A stretch of DNA of 64,000 bases, from contig NC_082406.1 of NCBI RefSeq assembly GCF_004011695.2, forward strand, positions 1,178,001-1,242,000. Direction: 5' to 3'. The stretch's first letter is position 1, and every line of letters starts with the position of its first letter. The notes under the pieces are model-generated. The model saw only the letters and a list, made by a program, of their open reading frames with translations, searched no databases and had not been told where the DNA came from. Both the position numbers and the translations under genes were made by a program. This DNA is from Ascochyta rabiei (lineage: Eukaryota; Ascomycota; Dothideomycetes; Pleosporales; Didymellaceae). Positions 24,441-36,600 of the stretch are shown here, piece after piece.

Positions 24441-27400
24441 TAGTAAAGGGCAATTACACAGAAAGAGCTAGAACTAAGAGAAGAGGTAGTGTAGTAGTTA
24501 TTAGTCTTAAAGGCTATTAAGAGTAAGGACATTACTAAGGTTGCTAATATCCTAATGCTATATATAGAGAGATCTACAGTTAGCTAGTTTATAATAGAGA
24601 TTACTTAAGAAGAGCTACAGGCGTAGAGGGAAAGGCTTAGCTTCTAGATATGTGTAGCAGTTACTAAGTTTAATAAATTAGCAGCTATAATATACTTAAT
24701 ATTAGATATTATCTAGTAAACACTAAACCTAGTTATATAATACAGAGGTATAAGTAACTTTAATAGTGAATACCTAATAATCTAATTAGTAATAGACTAT
24801 AACTAGAGGAAGATAATAGAAATAGTATAAGCTATAAAATACATCTACAAAAATAAGAGTAGTAAAAATATTCTAGTAAATATAGTAATACTATACTGCC
24901 TATAGTCTACTTTAGAGTATATAATACTTAACTTAATTATATACTATATCTACTAAGTAGACGCTAATAACCTTACTAAGTTTATTAACTTAGTAATGTA
25001 CTAACGCCTATCTATATTATAAAAGAGAAAGGATAAGTTCTATAACTTAAGTAACTAGAATACAATCTACTAAGCCCTTAATATGTTCTAGCAGGATATA
25101 ATAAGCTTTGTTACGCACCTGAATAATAAGACCTACCTACTTATACTAAAGGTAAAAGCATTAGGTAAAGGCGTACTAAAGCTAAAAGCAACAGAGTAGA
25201 ACGTGTGCCTAACTAGGGACCTAACTTTAAAAACATACTAATAGTAGATGTAAGCACTTACACTATAGAAGACCTAACTACTAGCACTAATCTTTAACCT
25301 AAAAGGTGTTAGAACACTCTACTTACTAAAAGAAAGGATTACTTAGGAGTAGGCAGTATTAAATACTATAATGTTTAGCTCTAAGAACTTCCTTACACTA
25401 ATATAAGCAGCGCTAGAGTATATTCTTAATAGAGTTTAGACACTAGCCCCTTTAGCATTACTATCTTAGTTATAGTTACTTACTAAGCTAGTAATAAGTA
25501 TAAGGACTGTAGGTTAATTAAGTGTTTCCCTAGAAGGATTATCTCTTACCCTAATAAGGCTATAGACTAATATAAAGCTATTCCTAATAGGTAACAAATT
25601 CCCTAAGGATGTTATTAAAAGCATTAAGTAAGAACACTAAAGAACCCTGTTGTCTACAACACCTAATACCCTTTACTAGATAGCCTTTAAGTTAGGTGTT
25701 AATAAAATAGAAAAGTAGTACTGTATAATAGATATAATTTATAAGTACTAATGGTCTAGAGGAATATAATTTAGCTCTAATACTTTAGTGCTAGAGGACT
25801 ATTAAACTAGGGAATAATTGTTAATTAGGCTATTAGAATTTAGGTTATTTTAAGACGTTATAAGCCTAGAAGTTAACTACCTATTAATATTAGACATTTA
25901 GTCTATACAGAAAGACATAGAGATTAGTAAAGACGTAATAAATAATATCTAGAATAGTGCTAAGTGTAAATACACTAATAGTTAATCTGCCTTTTTCTTC
26001 TTTATATAAAGATTAGGTAAAAGCTTCTTAAGAATCTAGAGTGTATAAAGCTCCTAGATATATAGGTCTAAGAGTGCTGTAAGAGAGAAGAAACTTAAAA
26101 GAAGAAAGGTGCTAGTAGAAGAATAATTACCTACTATATAATTAACCTATTATAAGTTTACTTTCCTTATTTCTAGTATACTATAGGTAAACTTAGCTTA
26201 CTAGTCTGCACTCTTAATACTACTATAATATCTAACCTACTTATACTAATACACAAGAATAAGACTAGTAAGAGAAAGTAGAGAAGTAACCTAAAAACTA
26301 GAATTCTGTTTTAAGAGCAGCTCTGTGCACTAAACACGATAGATAGTCTACAGTCCTATTAATTCTACCTAGTTCCTATAGTACTTAACCTTAACTAGAA
26401 TAAATTTATCTCTAGGCACCTATCTTAACATTTTTAAGCTAAGGCAGATAGTCTAAACTAGAAAGGCACTATTATAGTCTCTATGTTTGCCTCTATGTTT
26501 TAAAATAATCTAGAACTCTAAAAAATAGTAGATAAATACTTTAATATATATAACTATTATACTTATATAAAGTATAGTAAAAGTAACCTAGGGTAGTATA
26601 GGATTATATACTACTCTATTATCTAATAGCTAGTAAGAGGTAATCTGTAGTACAAGCTTTACTATATAGTACTCTACTAATAAACTAACTTAATCTTCTA
26701 CCTATACTACACTAAATACACTAAGCCTAGAGATTAGACGTTCTTTAAGCACGTAGATTATAACCTCTATAACACTATAGAGTTAGGTAGAGAAATAGAC
26801 ATAATATAGGGCTTAGTATCCTTTAATAATAAAGATATAGATAACTATACTATTTCTCTAAAAGGCTTCTACATTTTAGTTCTAGAGTACTTAGCTTAGA
26901 GAAAGATAATAGAATTAAATAACGTAATAGTTATATTAAGGGGTAGGTAGATATAGTTAACTACTCTAAGTTAGTATAAGATATAGTAAGTGCTAAGTAG
27001 AAGAAGTATCCTTATAATTATAGAAATATTAGAATCTTCTACCTAGCACTACTATATAGGTCTACTAGACTATCTATAATAAGGTGCTAAACTATACTCT
27101 CTTAGTACGTGCTAGTTATAGAGAATAGAGAAACTATAGAGATTTTAGAGATAGAATTATATAAGAATATTACTAGTTCTTATTAGATGCTTACGTTAGG
27201 ACCCTTAATACTATTAGGTTATTTAAATAAGTATAGTAGTACTCCCTATGCTTTCCTAGCAGATATAGCACTAACTTTCTCTTTCTAAATTTCTAAAGCT
27301 ATCTATTACTAGGCTTAGTATAACTCTTACCTAGTCTAGCAAGAGATACTCTGTATTTTTAGCCTTAATAATAAGGATCTTATAAAGTTTCTTTAGAAGA

Positions 27401-27830
27401 GTAGAGATAATAATATTGCTATAGTAAAGAGGCATTAGCAGTAGGTAAAGATGTCTAAGAAGTATTACTTTAGGGCTAATAAAGAGCTAGGTATCTCTAA
27501 TTAATCCTTCTTTACTAATAAAGGAGTAGTACTAGAACATAAGAAAGGATAGAAGTTATAGAATAGACACCATATATAAGAGAGTACTCTTAATAAGTTA
27601 TTTAATAGTCTAACTATTAAAGTAATAGAGGCTACTACCTAGATAACATACAAATTAGGCAGTACCTTAGACTAGGGTTTATTAAGACACGTACTAGACT
27701 CTCCTACCCCTAAGCTATTAGGAGACTCTAGCTAATAACCTACTTAGGAAACTAGGGCCTTAACAAGATTGCAGAAACAGGGAGGTAGCAAGGGAAAGGA
27801 ATAAGCGGAGTAATAAGTAGGGTTAGTAAT
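24440..27830 (+). pseudogene. Unidentified degraded coding region
   Basis: I do not recognise this. With TAG and TAA read as RIP-damaged codons, a plus-strand frame can be followed over much of 3.4 kb. Readable pieces include SKNFLTLIQAALEYILNRVQ, LAPLALLSQLQLLTKL, RLLEFRLFQDVISLEVNYLL and, near the end, KSRDNNIAIVKRHQQQVKMS. I saw no RT, integrase, transposase DDE, helicase or tyrosine-recombinase motif. It lies between the end of Gypsy D and the gag of Gypsy F, with no LTR or TIR detected at either side. Its strong RIP implies that it was repeated in the genome. It could be the body of an unclassified transposon or a duplicated host gene. The strand call is tentative, because RIP sequence mimics open frames in several readings. 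Confidence 0.3.
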
Positions 27831-28149
27831 TAGTTTAGAGTTAAGTTTTAACTTAGTTTATTTACTTAATAGGGCTAAGCTCTTAGAGAGAGGAGGTTTA
27901 TGCTAGTGCACATAGTAACTTCCTTAGTAAGAACTAGAATACTTAGCTAGTATATATAATCTAGCTAGTAGAAGGGTATAAGAGACCTTAATAGAAACTA
28001 TTAAGGTACAACACCTATAACAACAACTAGAAACACTTACTTATAGAATCTAACTACTGTATTACCCTTCTCTTTAACTCTTAATAATAATAATAATAAG
28101 TATTCTTTCTAATGTGCCTACTAACAGGATGCTTTAATACTTATACTAG

Positions 28150-28406
28150 AACACTACTAGTACTATAAACATTAATAAGTCTAACCTTTCTATAGTAACT
28201 ATAGTAAGCTTAATATCTAGCTTATATAATATAACCTCTTCTTTACATTCTAAGGTAAGAAGGTTTCTAAGATTAAATAAGTAGTCTATATAGCTAGCGT
28301 TATATATAGTAAGGTATTAAACTAGATTAAACTCTTTATACAGCAGTACTAAGCTAGTAAAGCTCTAGACAACGTAGATGTGTAGATAAGAGACTTTAAC
28401 CTATTT
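28150..28406 (+). pseudogene. Gypsy F gag, N-terminal part
   Basis: The frame toward 28406 ends in NVDVQIRDFNLF-like sequence and resumes at 29202 after the solo LTR as KEKIKLIF. Together these match the fungal Gypsy gag core, in which a WFEP-type region precedes FKxKIKxIFG. Positions before about 28250 are too mutated to find the start codon. Confidence 0.65.
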
Positions 28407-29196
28407 TGTTTAATATAAAATAATTTTAAAATAAGTAATATAACTATAAATATAAACTAAGAGAACACTTCTTATATAAACTATAATAAAGACATTATAG
28501 GATAAACTATTTCTAAGTAGATATAGTTAAAGCTATAATATAAGCTATAGAAGTCTAGTAATACTTATAAGCCTAGTAATAGGTATATAATACCTAATAA
28601 ATTAAATAGAGATATTATCTAAGCTCCACTAGTCCTAACTAAGCCTCTAAAAAGAATAGTAGTTAAGGAATAGAAGAAATACACAGATTCTGTAATAAAA
28701 ACCTTAGAGTTAGAAGTAATCTGTTATTTATTACTAGCTAATATATAATATCTAAGATTAGTAAGCCTATACTACTAGCAGTACTAGTATAATAAACTAT
28801 TTAAAACTAACTTTTTTATACCTTGCTTATAATTGTGTTAAAACGCGTTTTTAAAGGTTTCTTCCCTAATACTAGAATAAACCTAGTAAGACTAAGTAAA
28901 AATAAAGACTATAAGATTATAAATATCTAAGTATAAAAGCACTAAAACTAAATCTAAAACACTAAGTGTTTTACTAAGGGATAACCTAAAACTAGATCTA
29001 GCCCTATCTAAAACTAGATCTAGGCCTATCTAAAACTAGATCTAGGCCTATCTAAAACTAGAAGCTATCTATCTAAAATAAAAGGAAAACGCAGAGATTG
29101 TTTATTCTAGATTATCTAATCTTAGGAAGAATAATTACTACTTTCTGTCCGTAGTTACTAAATTAATTAGTTTAACTATTACTTCTAATTTTAACA
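28407..29196 (+). repeat. Solo LTR-alpha (Copia I/J family) in gag of F
   Basis: It is 790 bp, starts tgtttaatataaaat and ends attttaaca. The perfect 5-bp target duplication is tattt (28402-28406 and 29197-29201). No internal element sequence is attached, so this is a solo LTR left by LTR-LTR recombination. It holds about four copies of the 22-bp gatctagg minisatellite (28985-29065). It lacks one arm of the internal inverted repeat that the other LTR-alpha copies carry. Confidence 0.9.
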
Positions 29197-29830
29197 TATT
29201 TAAAGAAAAGATTAAGCTAATCTTTAGAGTCTCTACTAAACTACATATTACGTAACGTAACATCTAGAAGAGTAGACAGGATAAGCTAGCTGCTAACTAC
29301 GCTGCAGAGTTTTAGCAGGTTACTGCTAACACTATCTAGAATAATACTACTCTAATTACTATATTCTAATAAGAATTAAAGCCTAAGGTAAAGGAAGAAC
29401 CTATGCGCACTAGAGCGAGCACAGAAACCTTTAATAAGCTTATTAATACTACTAATAACATTAACGTATAAATCTACAAACTTTAGTAGAAACTTTAAGA
29501 CAATTCTAGAGCACGCACTACTTTTATTGCTACTAACTAACGCCTACTTAGGAACTAGTAGCGTAACGACCTAAATAAAGGATAATATTAAGGCTGTAAT
29601 TAGCTAAATATAGGTTACTATATTTATAGTAACACTTAGAGTAGATACTATAGACCTAAAGTAATAGACCTTCTAAACCTTAATAAGAGACTACCTAAGT
29701 AATAGAATAAGAAGCCTAGAGGGGGTAAGTAATTATTAGGCAGTAAGAACTACTATAACTGTAGTAAACTAGGCTACTATTTTAAAGATACTAGATAACT
29801 AAGGTTTACTACTAGTTAAATATACTTACC
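29197..29830 (+). pseudogene. Gypsy F gag, C-terminal part with CCHC knuckle
   Basis: The frame reads KEKIKLIF, then KLAANYAAEFQQVTANT and ELKPKVKEEPMRTRA. This is a close match to the conserved gag stretch (YAAEFQ...LKPKVKDEL) of fungal Gypsy elements. The zinc knuckle at about 29751-29800 reads YYNCSKLGYYFKDT, from C-x2-C-x4-H-x4-C with Cys to Tyr and His to Tyr changes expected from RIP. It is the RNA-binding coat protein of the element. Confidence 0.85.
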
Positions 29831-30504
29831 TATAATTATAATAATATAGATACTAGTAAATAGGAGATTCTTACTAATAATATAGGATAACTACTAGAAG
29901 ACCTAAAGTCTAGTCTAAAGGATAATAATAATTGTATTATACCTCTAATTTATATATTAACACCTTACTAAGACGCCTAGACAGGTAAGAAAACAGAATA
30001 CTACTCTAATAATAACTAGTAATACTACGCAGTAGAATGTAAGTAGACTAAGAGTAGCGTCTAAATAGGCAAGAAATATAATAGACCCTTCTAGAAACAA
30101 GGAATGCGCTACTTTACCTCTAATAGTAGAGAATTAATAGTTATAGAACTAAAAGCTTAAAGCGTAAAGAAGAATAATGTAGATAATAATATTATAGCTT
30201 ATAAATAGACAGAAGATAGAGCTATAATATAAAAACTAGAATAATTAGCTAGATAGCGCTTTTAGTGCAAAAATAAAGATTTCTATTACTTAATATATAA
30301 AGAACTTATTAGCTCTATAGTAGGACCTCTAATAGAAGAATTTATACTAGGACTCTAAGAACTTATCTACTACTTCTAAAAAGATATTAATAATAGTAAA
30401 CAGTTTACTAACAACCTAGAAAAAGCTAACAACTAGCTTTAGTATAAGTAAGAAACATAGCTTAGCCTAGAACGTATATAGAAGTAGAAAGAAGAGCTAC
30501 TACT
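29831..30504. other. Gag/protease spacer with unassigned AT-rich sequence
   Basis: Between the gag knuckle and the direct-repeat block. A plus-strand frame with Glu/Lys/Gln-rich character (ELKAQSVKKNN, KQKEELLLN) runs from about 30100 to 30500. It is coiled-coil-like and does not resemble Gypsy protease. It may belong to the inserted repeat block rather than to F. No known domain. Confidence 0.35.
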
Positions 30505-30722
30505 AAACAGGAGTAGAAAGCACCTGTTAGTAGGCAGAGAGAGAGAGATAAAAGAAGAGGAAGAGTAGATGTAGAGAGGTTAATTAATAGTAAGGTAGGT
30601 AATTAGGTGTCCGTCTATTAGATAGATAGATACCCCTCTTATACCTAGCATCTAAGGGATTACTAAGGTTATCTCCCCTATTTACTAGTATTATTAAGGT
30701 AGTTACTCTATGCACTAGTATA
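30505..30722. repeat. Direct repeat, copy 1 (about 216 bp)
   Basis: It is nearly identical to 31461-31675, from aggagtag through gcagagagagagaga and gatagatagatac to ctagtata. Differences are mostly transitions of RIP type. The outer flanks do not match. Confidence 0.85.
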
Positions 30723-31460
30723 AACCTCCTCTACCTTAATAGTATAGTCCTATTATACCACAATAGCTACTACTAATACTAATTCTAATCTAATTCTAAA
30801 AAAACTAAAACTAATACTAATACTAATTCTACTATAGACAGATGTTAACCTTGTAAATAGTCTAAACAATCCTATTTTTAGTCCTAATTCTAATTCTAAT
30901 ACTAATACTAATACTAATACTAATACTAATTCTAGTACTAATAGCTATTAGTAGTATACTAGAAGAGATACTAAGAGGTACTAAGAGCAGTATATAATAG
31001 AAGAGGACTAACCTATAGATAGTTACTATTAATAGAGAGGTAGTACTAGGGTATAATCTATAGATAGCTAGGTAGATAGAGGTAGTACTAAGGTGTAATC
31101 TACAGATAGCTACTAATAATAGATAGAGGTAGAGAGATAGTGCTAAGGTGTAATCTATAGATAGCTACTAATAATATATAGAGGTAGATTCTCCTATCTA
31201 ATTAGATACTACTAGGTAACACCTAGTAGGTACTAATTAGCTAGTATATAGCACGCCTTAGAATCTAATAGATTCTCTAGATCTACTAGATATACTAGAT
31301 CTAAGTGCTAATAAATACGCTAGATATACTAGAAGAGGTACTACTAGATCTACTAGATATACTAGAAGAGGTGCTAAGAAGTGCAAAGTAATATAGTAAG
31401 AATAAGGGTCTCTCTCTCTACCTACTATACTAAGCCCCCTATTTAGGTTACTAATTTGAA
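30723..31460. repeat. Low-complexity interior between the direct repeats
   Basis: It contains a ctaata/ctaattc hexanucleotide array (about 30770-30945). About four diverged units built on gatagctactaataatag and aggtgtaatctatagatag follow (about 31010-31190). A shorter repeat of agatatactagaagaggt lies near 31310-31375. A minus-strand open frame of 72 codons (31258-31476) is a product of this repetition and is not called as a gene. Confidence 0.7.
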
Positions 31461-31675
31461 TAGGAGTAGGAAGCACCTATTAGTAGGCAGAGAGAGAGAG
31501 ACAAAAGAAGAGGAAGAGTAGATGTAGAGAGGTTAATTAATAGGAAGGTAGGTAGTTAGGTGTCCGTTTATTAGATAGATAGATACCTCTCTTATACCTA
31601 GTATCTAAGGGATTACTAAGGTTATTCCCCCTATTTACTAGTATTACTAAGGTAGTTACTGTATATACTAGCATA
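31461..31675. repeat. Direct repeat, copy 2 (about 216 bp)
   Basis: It is the partner of 30505-30722, 956 bp downstream. The pair looks like terminal repeats of a small non-autonomous element or like a segmental duplication. The ends are not TG...CA and no target duplication was found, so the LTR (TRIM-like) reading stays open. Confidence 0.8.
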
Positions 31676-31741
31676 CTACTAATTAGCCTATAACTATAGT
31701 TTATTCTAGACTACTAAAACCTAAAATATAGAAACCTTATA

Positions 31742-31800
31742 ACGTACCCTACGGGCGAGCCGCTCAACGGGCGAGCCGCTTACTTTTGCTAAGCCCCCAC
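31742..31800. repeat. Left terminal inverted repeat of Fot1/pogo 1
   Basis: It matches the reverse complement of 33548-33605. It contains two copies of cgggcgagccgct (about 31752-31782), which would be the transposase binding sites by analogy with related elements. Confidence 0.9.
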
Positions 31801-31836
31801 TAAACTTCACCCTATTATGGCCTAAAACAACCTAGT

Positions 31837-33525
31837 TTAGTGCTGTAAAGTGCAGTATAGCCTGTAATACTATTTAGAAACTACTTCTACCTCTTTCTAA
31901 CACGTTTGCGCGTTATGTCCTGTCTAATTGCACTGTCCACAGCGTCTTTAGGAGGGCTTACCTCCTTTAGCGCGCACCTGCTTCTTTGCCTTCTTCCTAT
32001 TACTAAGCGCCCTAAACTCCTTTAGAGTTGTTAATTACAGGCCATTCTTAACTGTTAAGGTCCCTTCTGCCTAAACTTGCTTTCTTTTGTGTGATTTTTG
32101 TTGTGTAGCTACCTTATTAGTAGCTTAAAGCTAAGTAATCTCCTATTGTGCCAACACTAGCTTATGCGCAATTATTGCTGCCCCTTTTACTACCTTCTTA
32201 AACGCCTCAACTATAGAGGTAGGCGAACTATCCATATGCCTCTAAATCCTTGTCTTTACAAGCGTTGATTGCAACCTAAGTTTAAGGGTGTTACTTAGGG
32301 TTTGCGACTGCTAGAGCTTGTTGTTAATAGGTAGTAGTAGTGATAGAGTGCGCAACTTCACATTAAGGGCCATTATAACCCGGTCTAGGTTAAATAGGAC
32401 CAATCCAGCACCTTAGAACCCTCCCTAGATGTTCTTAGAAGTAATTACAGCATTGTAGGCGCGTATAAAGCATAGCAGGAACTCTGTCTTTATAATATAG
32501 TTAATCTAGTTACGTATAAGTATTTTAGCTTAGCGCCTATACGCCTTCTTTAAAGCAGCAAAACAACCTATATTAAGGGGCTGTGTAAGGTATAATAAGT
32601 AAGAAGGCAAATAGAGAGTAATAATCTTGTTATCCTTATAGTATTGCTGGAATTTAAGAGAGTTGTAGCTCTTATAACTATTAATAATGAGCAAACGGTA
32701 GGTGCTAATAGTACGCTCCTTTGTATGCCTGTTAAAGTGCTTTAACCAGTTAAGACCAAGCTTGTTAGTAGTCTAGCCGTTATTAGAGACTCTAATAACC
32801 CAGTCGTAAGGCAGATTCTCTTCTTTGTACTAGGCAGAGAGGTAGTAGTAGGCTTTAAAGATAAGGAAGGCCGGAATAGCTTATCCTTTAGCATTAATGC
32901 TCACTATAGCTGTAGCCTACTCTTAGTTGCCTAGCTAGATAGCCTTTAGCCGACCCTGTCGTTCTAAAGCTGTAACAACTACTTCTAAGGAGATCTAGCC
33001 TATTATAAAGCCTGTCTTGTCGAAGTTGTATATATCTTCATCCTAGATACTATACTTAGCTTTAATGTTAGCTACTAGGCTACACCAGCCCTGTAGAACC
33101 TCAGAATCCTTACAGAGAGCTCTCTTGTAGTCGTACTTGCGATTAAACTTAACTTTAAGCTCTAGGTGTTGCTTAACAAACGTACTAGGCCAGTTTACGC
33201 TAATAGGGCCTAGATTGCGCTTAGCGCGTAAAGAATTGGCCATAGTAGCTACATCTAAGAGCTAAGGGGAAAATCCTCGCACATCTAGCTTAAGAACATG
33301 CTTAATAATTACCTCCTTCTTATTGTTGTCTAGCTTCTGTAAGTTGGCTATAGAATCTGCGCGTAAAGGTCGTTCTATGTGTTAGTCGCTTAGTGTCTTT
33401 TAAGAGACCCTGTAGATAGCTGCAGCGCGTCGCTAAGAGAGATTCGCGTCTTGTTTAAGAGCCTAGAGCGCAAGCTATATCTAAGCTTCCTTTAACGCGT
33501 CTAAATAGTGTTGTTAAGAAGACAT
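31837..33525 (-). pseudogene. Fot1/pogo transposase (DDE type), stop-riddled
   Basis: This enzyme cut and pasted the element at TA sites. The ATG at 33525 opens MSS and then an N-terminal helix-turn-helix region (RRAAAIYRVS). The CENP-B-like DNA-binding part has RNLGPISVNWPSTFV and FNRKYDYKRALC in an unbroken run from 33243 to 33043. The DDE sites read YNFDKTGF (about 33030), LLIINSYKSYNS (about 32690-32660, where relatives have LDGHESH) and QPLNIGCF (about 32582-32555, where relatives have PLDVGCF). The second and third catalytic Asp are therefore Asn. A CCHC-like end RCGQCN-TGHNAQTC lies near 31946-31901. More than twenty TAG or TAA codons interrupt it. The C-terminus is 31870 or 31837 depending on which stop is original. 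Confidence 0.92.
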
Positions 33526-33547
33526 TAGTGTAGGAGGATAAGTTTAG

Positions 33548-33605
33548 TAGGGGCTTAGTAAAAGTAAGCGGCTCGCCCGTTAAGCGGCTTACCTATAGGG
33601 TACGT
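33548..33605. repeat. Right terminal inverted repeat of Fot1/pogo 1
   Basis: It is the inverse of 31742-31800 and ends gggtacgt before the TA duplication. The repeat of cgggcgagccgct is better preserved in the left copy. Confidence 0.9.
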
Positions 33606-33639
33606 TATAGATAGTATACTCTAAGAATAGGTTTATAAT

Positions 33640-36600
33640 CTACTATAATAAGAAGCTTAGTAGAGGATAGTTTTCTATATAAAAAGGCCTCTATTATAAC
33701 TAATAGTACTAGTGTTATAATAACCTATGTAAACTTTATCTTATTAATAACAGCTAAAACGTATACTTTTCTAGGATAGATAACCTATAAGCTACAATAT
33801 AAATATAAGTAGTATTTAATAGAAATAACTATAATATATAATAGTAGAACTACCTTAATATAGATTATTAGAAGTACTATAGTACTAAGAAATCTAAAGG
33901 GTTTAGTAATAAGGGGGCTTTTTTAGGCTAGCGCCTATAAGCCCTAGGGATTAATCTATTAATAGTGTTAGAAACAGTTACCTTATTAAGCTACCTATTA
34001 AACTAAATAGAGTAGTTTTAATAGTATTCTTATACTTAGTAGTATAAGTAAGTTATATATCTAGAATAGTAATATAGTAAGCTAGACTTAAATTATATTA
34101 TAAGAAGAACACTTACTTACTCTAAGTAGCTAATAGAGAGTTAATGCTAGATAAACTACTAAATATATTTAAGGTAATAGTAGTACCCTTATAGATATAG
34201 AAGCACTATAAGGAAATAATTCTAGACGTCTTTATAAAGGCTACGTATAACTTTATACTAGGACTTCCCTAGTTATAAAATTATAATCTAAAGATAGAAT
34301 AGATATAAGAAAGACTTTTATTAAAAGGATATAAATATAGTACTAATATATCTACGCCTATACAGTACACGTAGTAGCTAGTAGATAAAAAGAAGATTAA
34401 AAATATCTCTTTAATATATAAGACGTGCTAAGATAGAGAAGTTAACTCTATAGATACTAAACGCCCTATAGATTATAAAGTAAAAGTTAAGAAGGAGAAG
34501 GGTATACGTCTTACTATCTCTAATATTTATAGACAGTATATAGAGATATATAGAGAAGAGCTTATAGTAAAAGCTCTACCTAAGTATTAACCTTAGAATT
34601 ACGAGATTAAGCTCTAGAAAAGAAAAACACTAACCTTTAGGCTATTATACTAGTTATTTTTAAGAAACTTAAAGTAATTTATAAGTATATTAAGGATAAC
34701 CTTAAGAAGTAATTTTTTAGAAGATTATAATAACCTGTAGGGTATCTAATTATGTTTATTCCTAAGAAGGATAGTAAGATATAACCTTACATTAACTTTA
34801 GAAAGCTTAATAAAATTACTATTAAGAATTACTACCTACTTTAAAATATTATAGAGTTATAGAACTAGCTAGTAAAATCTTAGTAATTTACTATATTAGA
34901 CCTATAAGGCGTATACAACCTTATATATATAAAGAAAGAAGAAGAATATAAAAAGGTATTTAAGACGTAATATAGACTCTATAAGTACGTTATTATACTA
35001 TTTAGTCTAACTAACACACTAGTAATATACTAAAAGCTAATTAACAACGTTCCTAGAGCATACCTTAATAGATCTATAGTAATATACCTAGATAATATCC
35101 TAGTATACTTAAAGACACTAGAGAAGCATATAAATAACGTTACTAAAGTGCTAGAATAGCTAAGATAGGCATATCTATAGCTTAAACCTAAAAAGTATAA
35201 TTAGTATAAGGAATAAGTTAAATTCCTAGGGTATATTATAGGACGATATAGAGTTAAAGTTAGACTAATAAAGGTAGAAGTAGTTAAGACTTAGTAAACG
35301 CTAAAAATATTTAAACAGATCTAGGAGTTCTTAGGATTTATTAACTTTAACTAACGCTTTATTAAGGTCTACTCTAAGATTACAATCCTACTAATAAGGC
35401 TTACCTAGAAAGATACACTATTTAAGTAGAAATAAGAATAAAATAATATATTTAAGGCACTTAATTAAGCCTATATTACACCTTCTATATTAATTATATT
35501 TTATAGTAGTAAACTAATCTATATAGAGTATAATGCCTTAGATCTTATATTAGGCGTATATATTATATAAAAAGAATAGACTATAGTACTCTATTACCTA
35601 CTACTTATATAAGCTCTTAGAACCTAAAGAACACTAAAATATATATAATAAAGAACCACTTATAATTATATCTACTCTAGAACATTAGTAACTATATATA
35701 GAAAGTTACTTAGAACTTACTATCTATACTAACTACAAGAACCTAGTATACTTTATTACTACTAAGGTCTTAGATTAATAATAAGTACGTTAGTCTTAGT
35801 TACTTAGGTAATATTAATTTAAAATATTATATATACTAGGTAAGAGTAATAAAAGAGCTAATGTACTAAGTTAATGCTATAACTATACTAGAGAAAAAAT
35901 AATTAACCAGTTTATAGTATTAGGTATTAATAACAATAGAAAACTAGGACTATTATAGTAGTTAAATAACATAATATAAATAAAAAACAAACAGCGTATT
36001 ATATTAGACGTATTAGAGGAACTTTAGAATAAAGATATTAATAATTACTATAATAACCTTTTATATACATACTCTAGAATTACACATATAATAGAATTTA
36101 TTAGGTAATACTATAAGTTTAGTAATATAAAGAATAAGGTTACTAAATATATTAAGAGCTATATTAACTATTAGTAAAATAAACATAGTACACACGTAAG
36201 TTATAAAAAAATATAGATAATAGAGCTACCTATAGCACTATAAATAAACATTAGAATAGATTTTATTATATAGCTACCTATCTTAAGAGGCCCTATTACT
36301 AGATATAACTATAACTTAATACTTATTATAGTTAAAAGATTTTCTAAGTACGCTAAAATAATACTATTTTAATATAATTATACTATAGAGTAGCTTATAT
36401 AAGTATTTCCAGATTAACATAAAAGGTATTATAGTATACTAGAATTAAATATAAGTAATTAATATTAGCTCTTTACGTTAAACTACTAGACTACGCTCTT
36501 AGCAGCTATTAGTACTAAGAAGAAGCTTTTAACATTCTATTATCTATAGATAGATAGATAGACTAAAAGAAAAATTAGACTATAGAAACATACTTATAGA

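Larger units (their letters stand above)
31742..33605 (-). mobile_element. Fot1/pogo DNA transposon 1, lightly mutated
   Basis: It is 1864 bp with terminal inverted repeats of roughly 55-60 bp (31742-31800 and 33548-33605), starting acgtaccct and sharing cgggcgagccgcttactttt. The target duplication is TA at 31740-31741 and 33606-33607, as for all Tc1/mariner/pogo elements. It encodes one transposase on the minus strand. Base composition differs from everything around it: TpG and CpA are retained and GC is higher, so it escaped most of the RIP or arrived late. It is inserted between gag and protease of Gypsy F. Confidence 0.95.

Noticed and set aside
24440..27830. Starship captain (DUF3435 tyrosine recombinase) or other named transposase
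   Set aside because: I looked for the tyrosine-recombinase box and for DDE, RT and helicase motifs and found none that fit.
28980..29065. CRISPR-like array of 22-bp repeats
   Set aside because: The units are contiguous without unique spacers, lie inside an LTR and recur in all LTR-alpha copies. This is a minisatellite in a eukaryotic genome.
31258..31476. Open minus-strand frame of 72 codons
   Set aside because: It lies in the short tandem repeats between the 216-bp direct repeats. Its sequence is repetitive (LLVYL runs), has no homology I know, and is best explained by repeat composition.
33043..33243. Open minus-strand frame of 66 codons as a separate gene
   Set aside because: It is the longest unbroken piece of the Fot1/pogo transposase that starts at 33525, not an independent gene.
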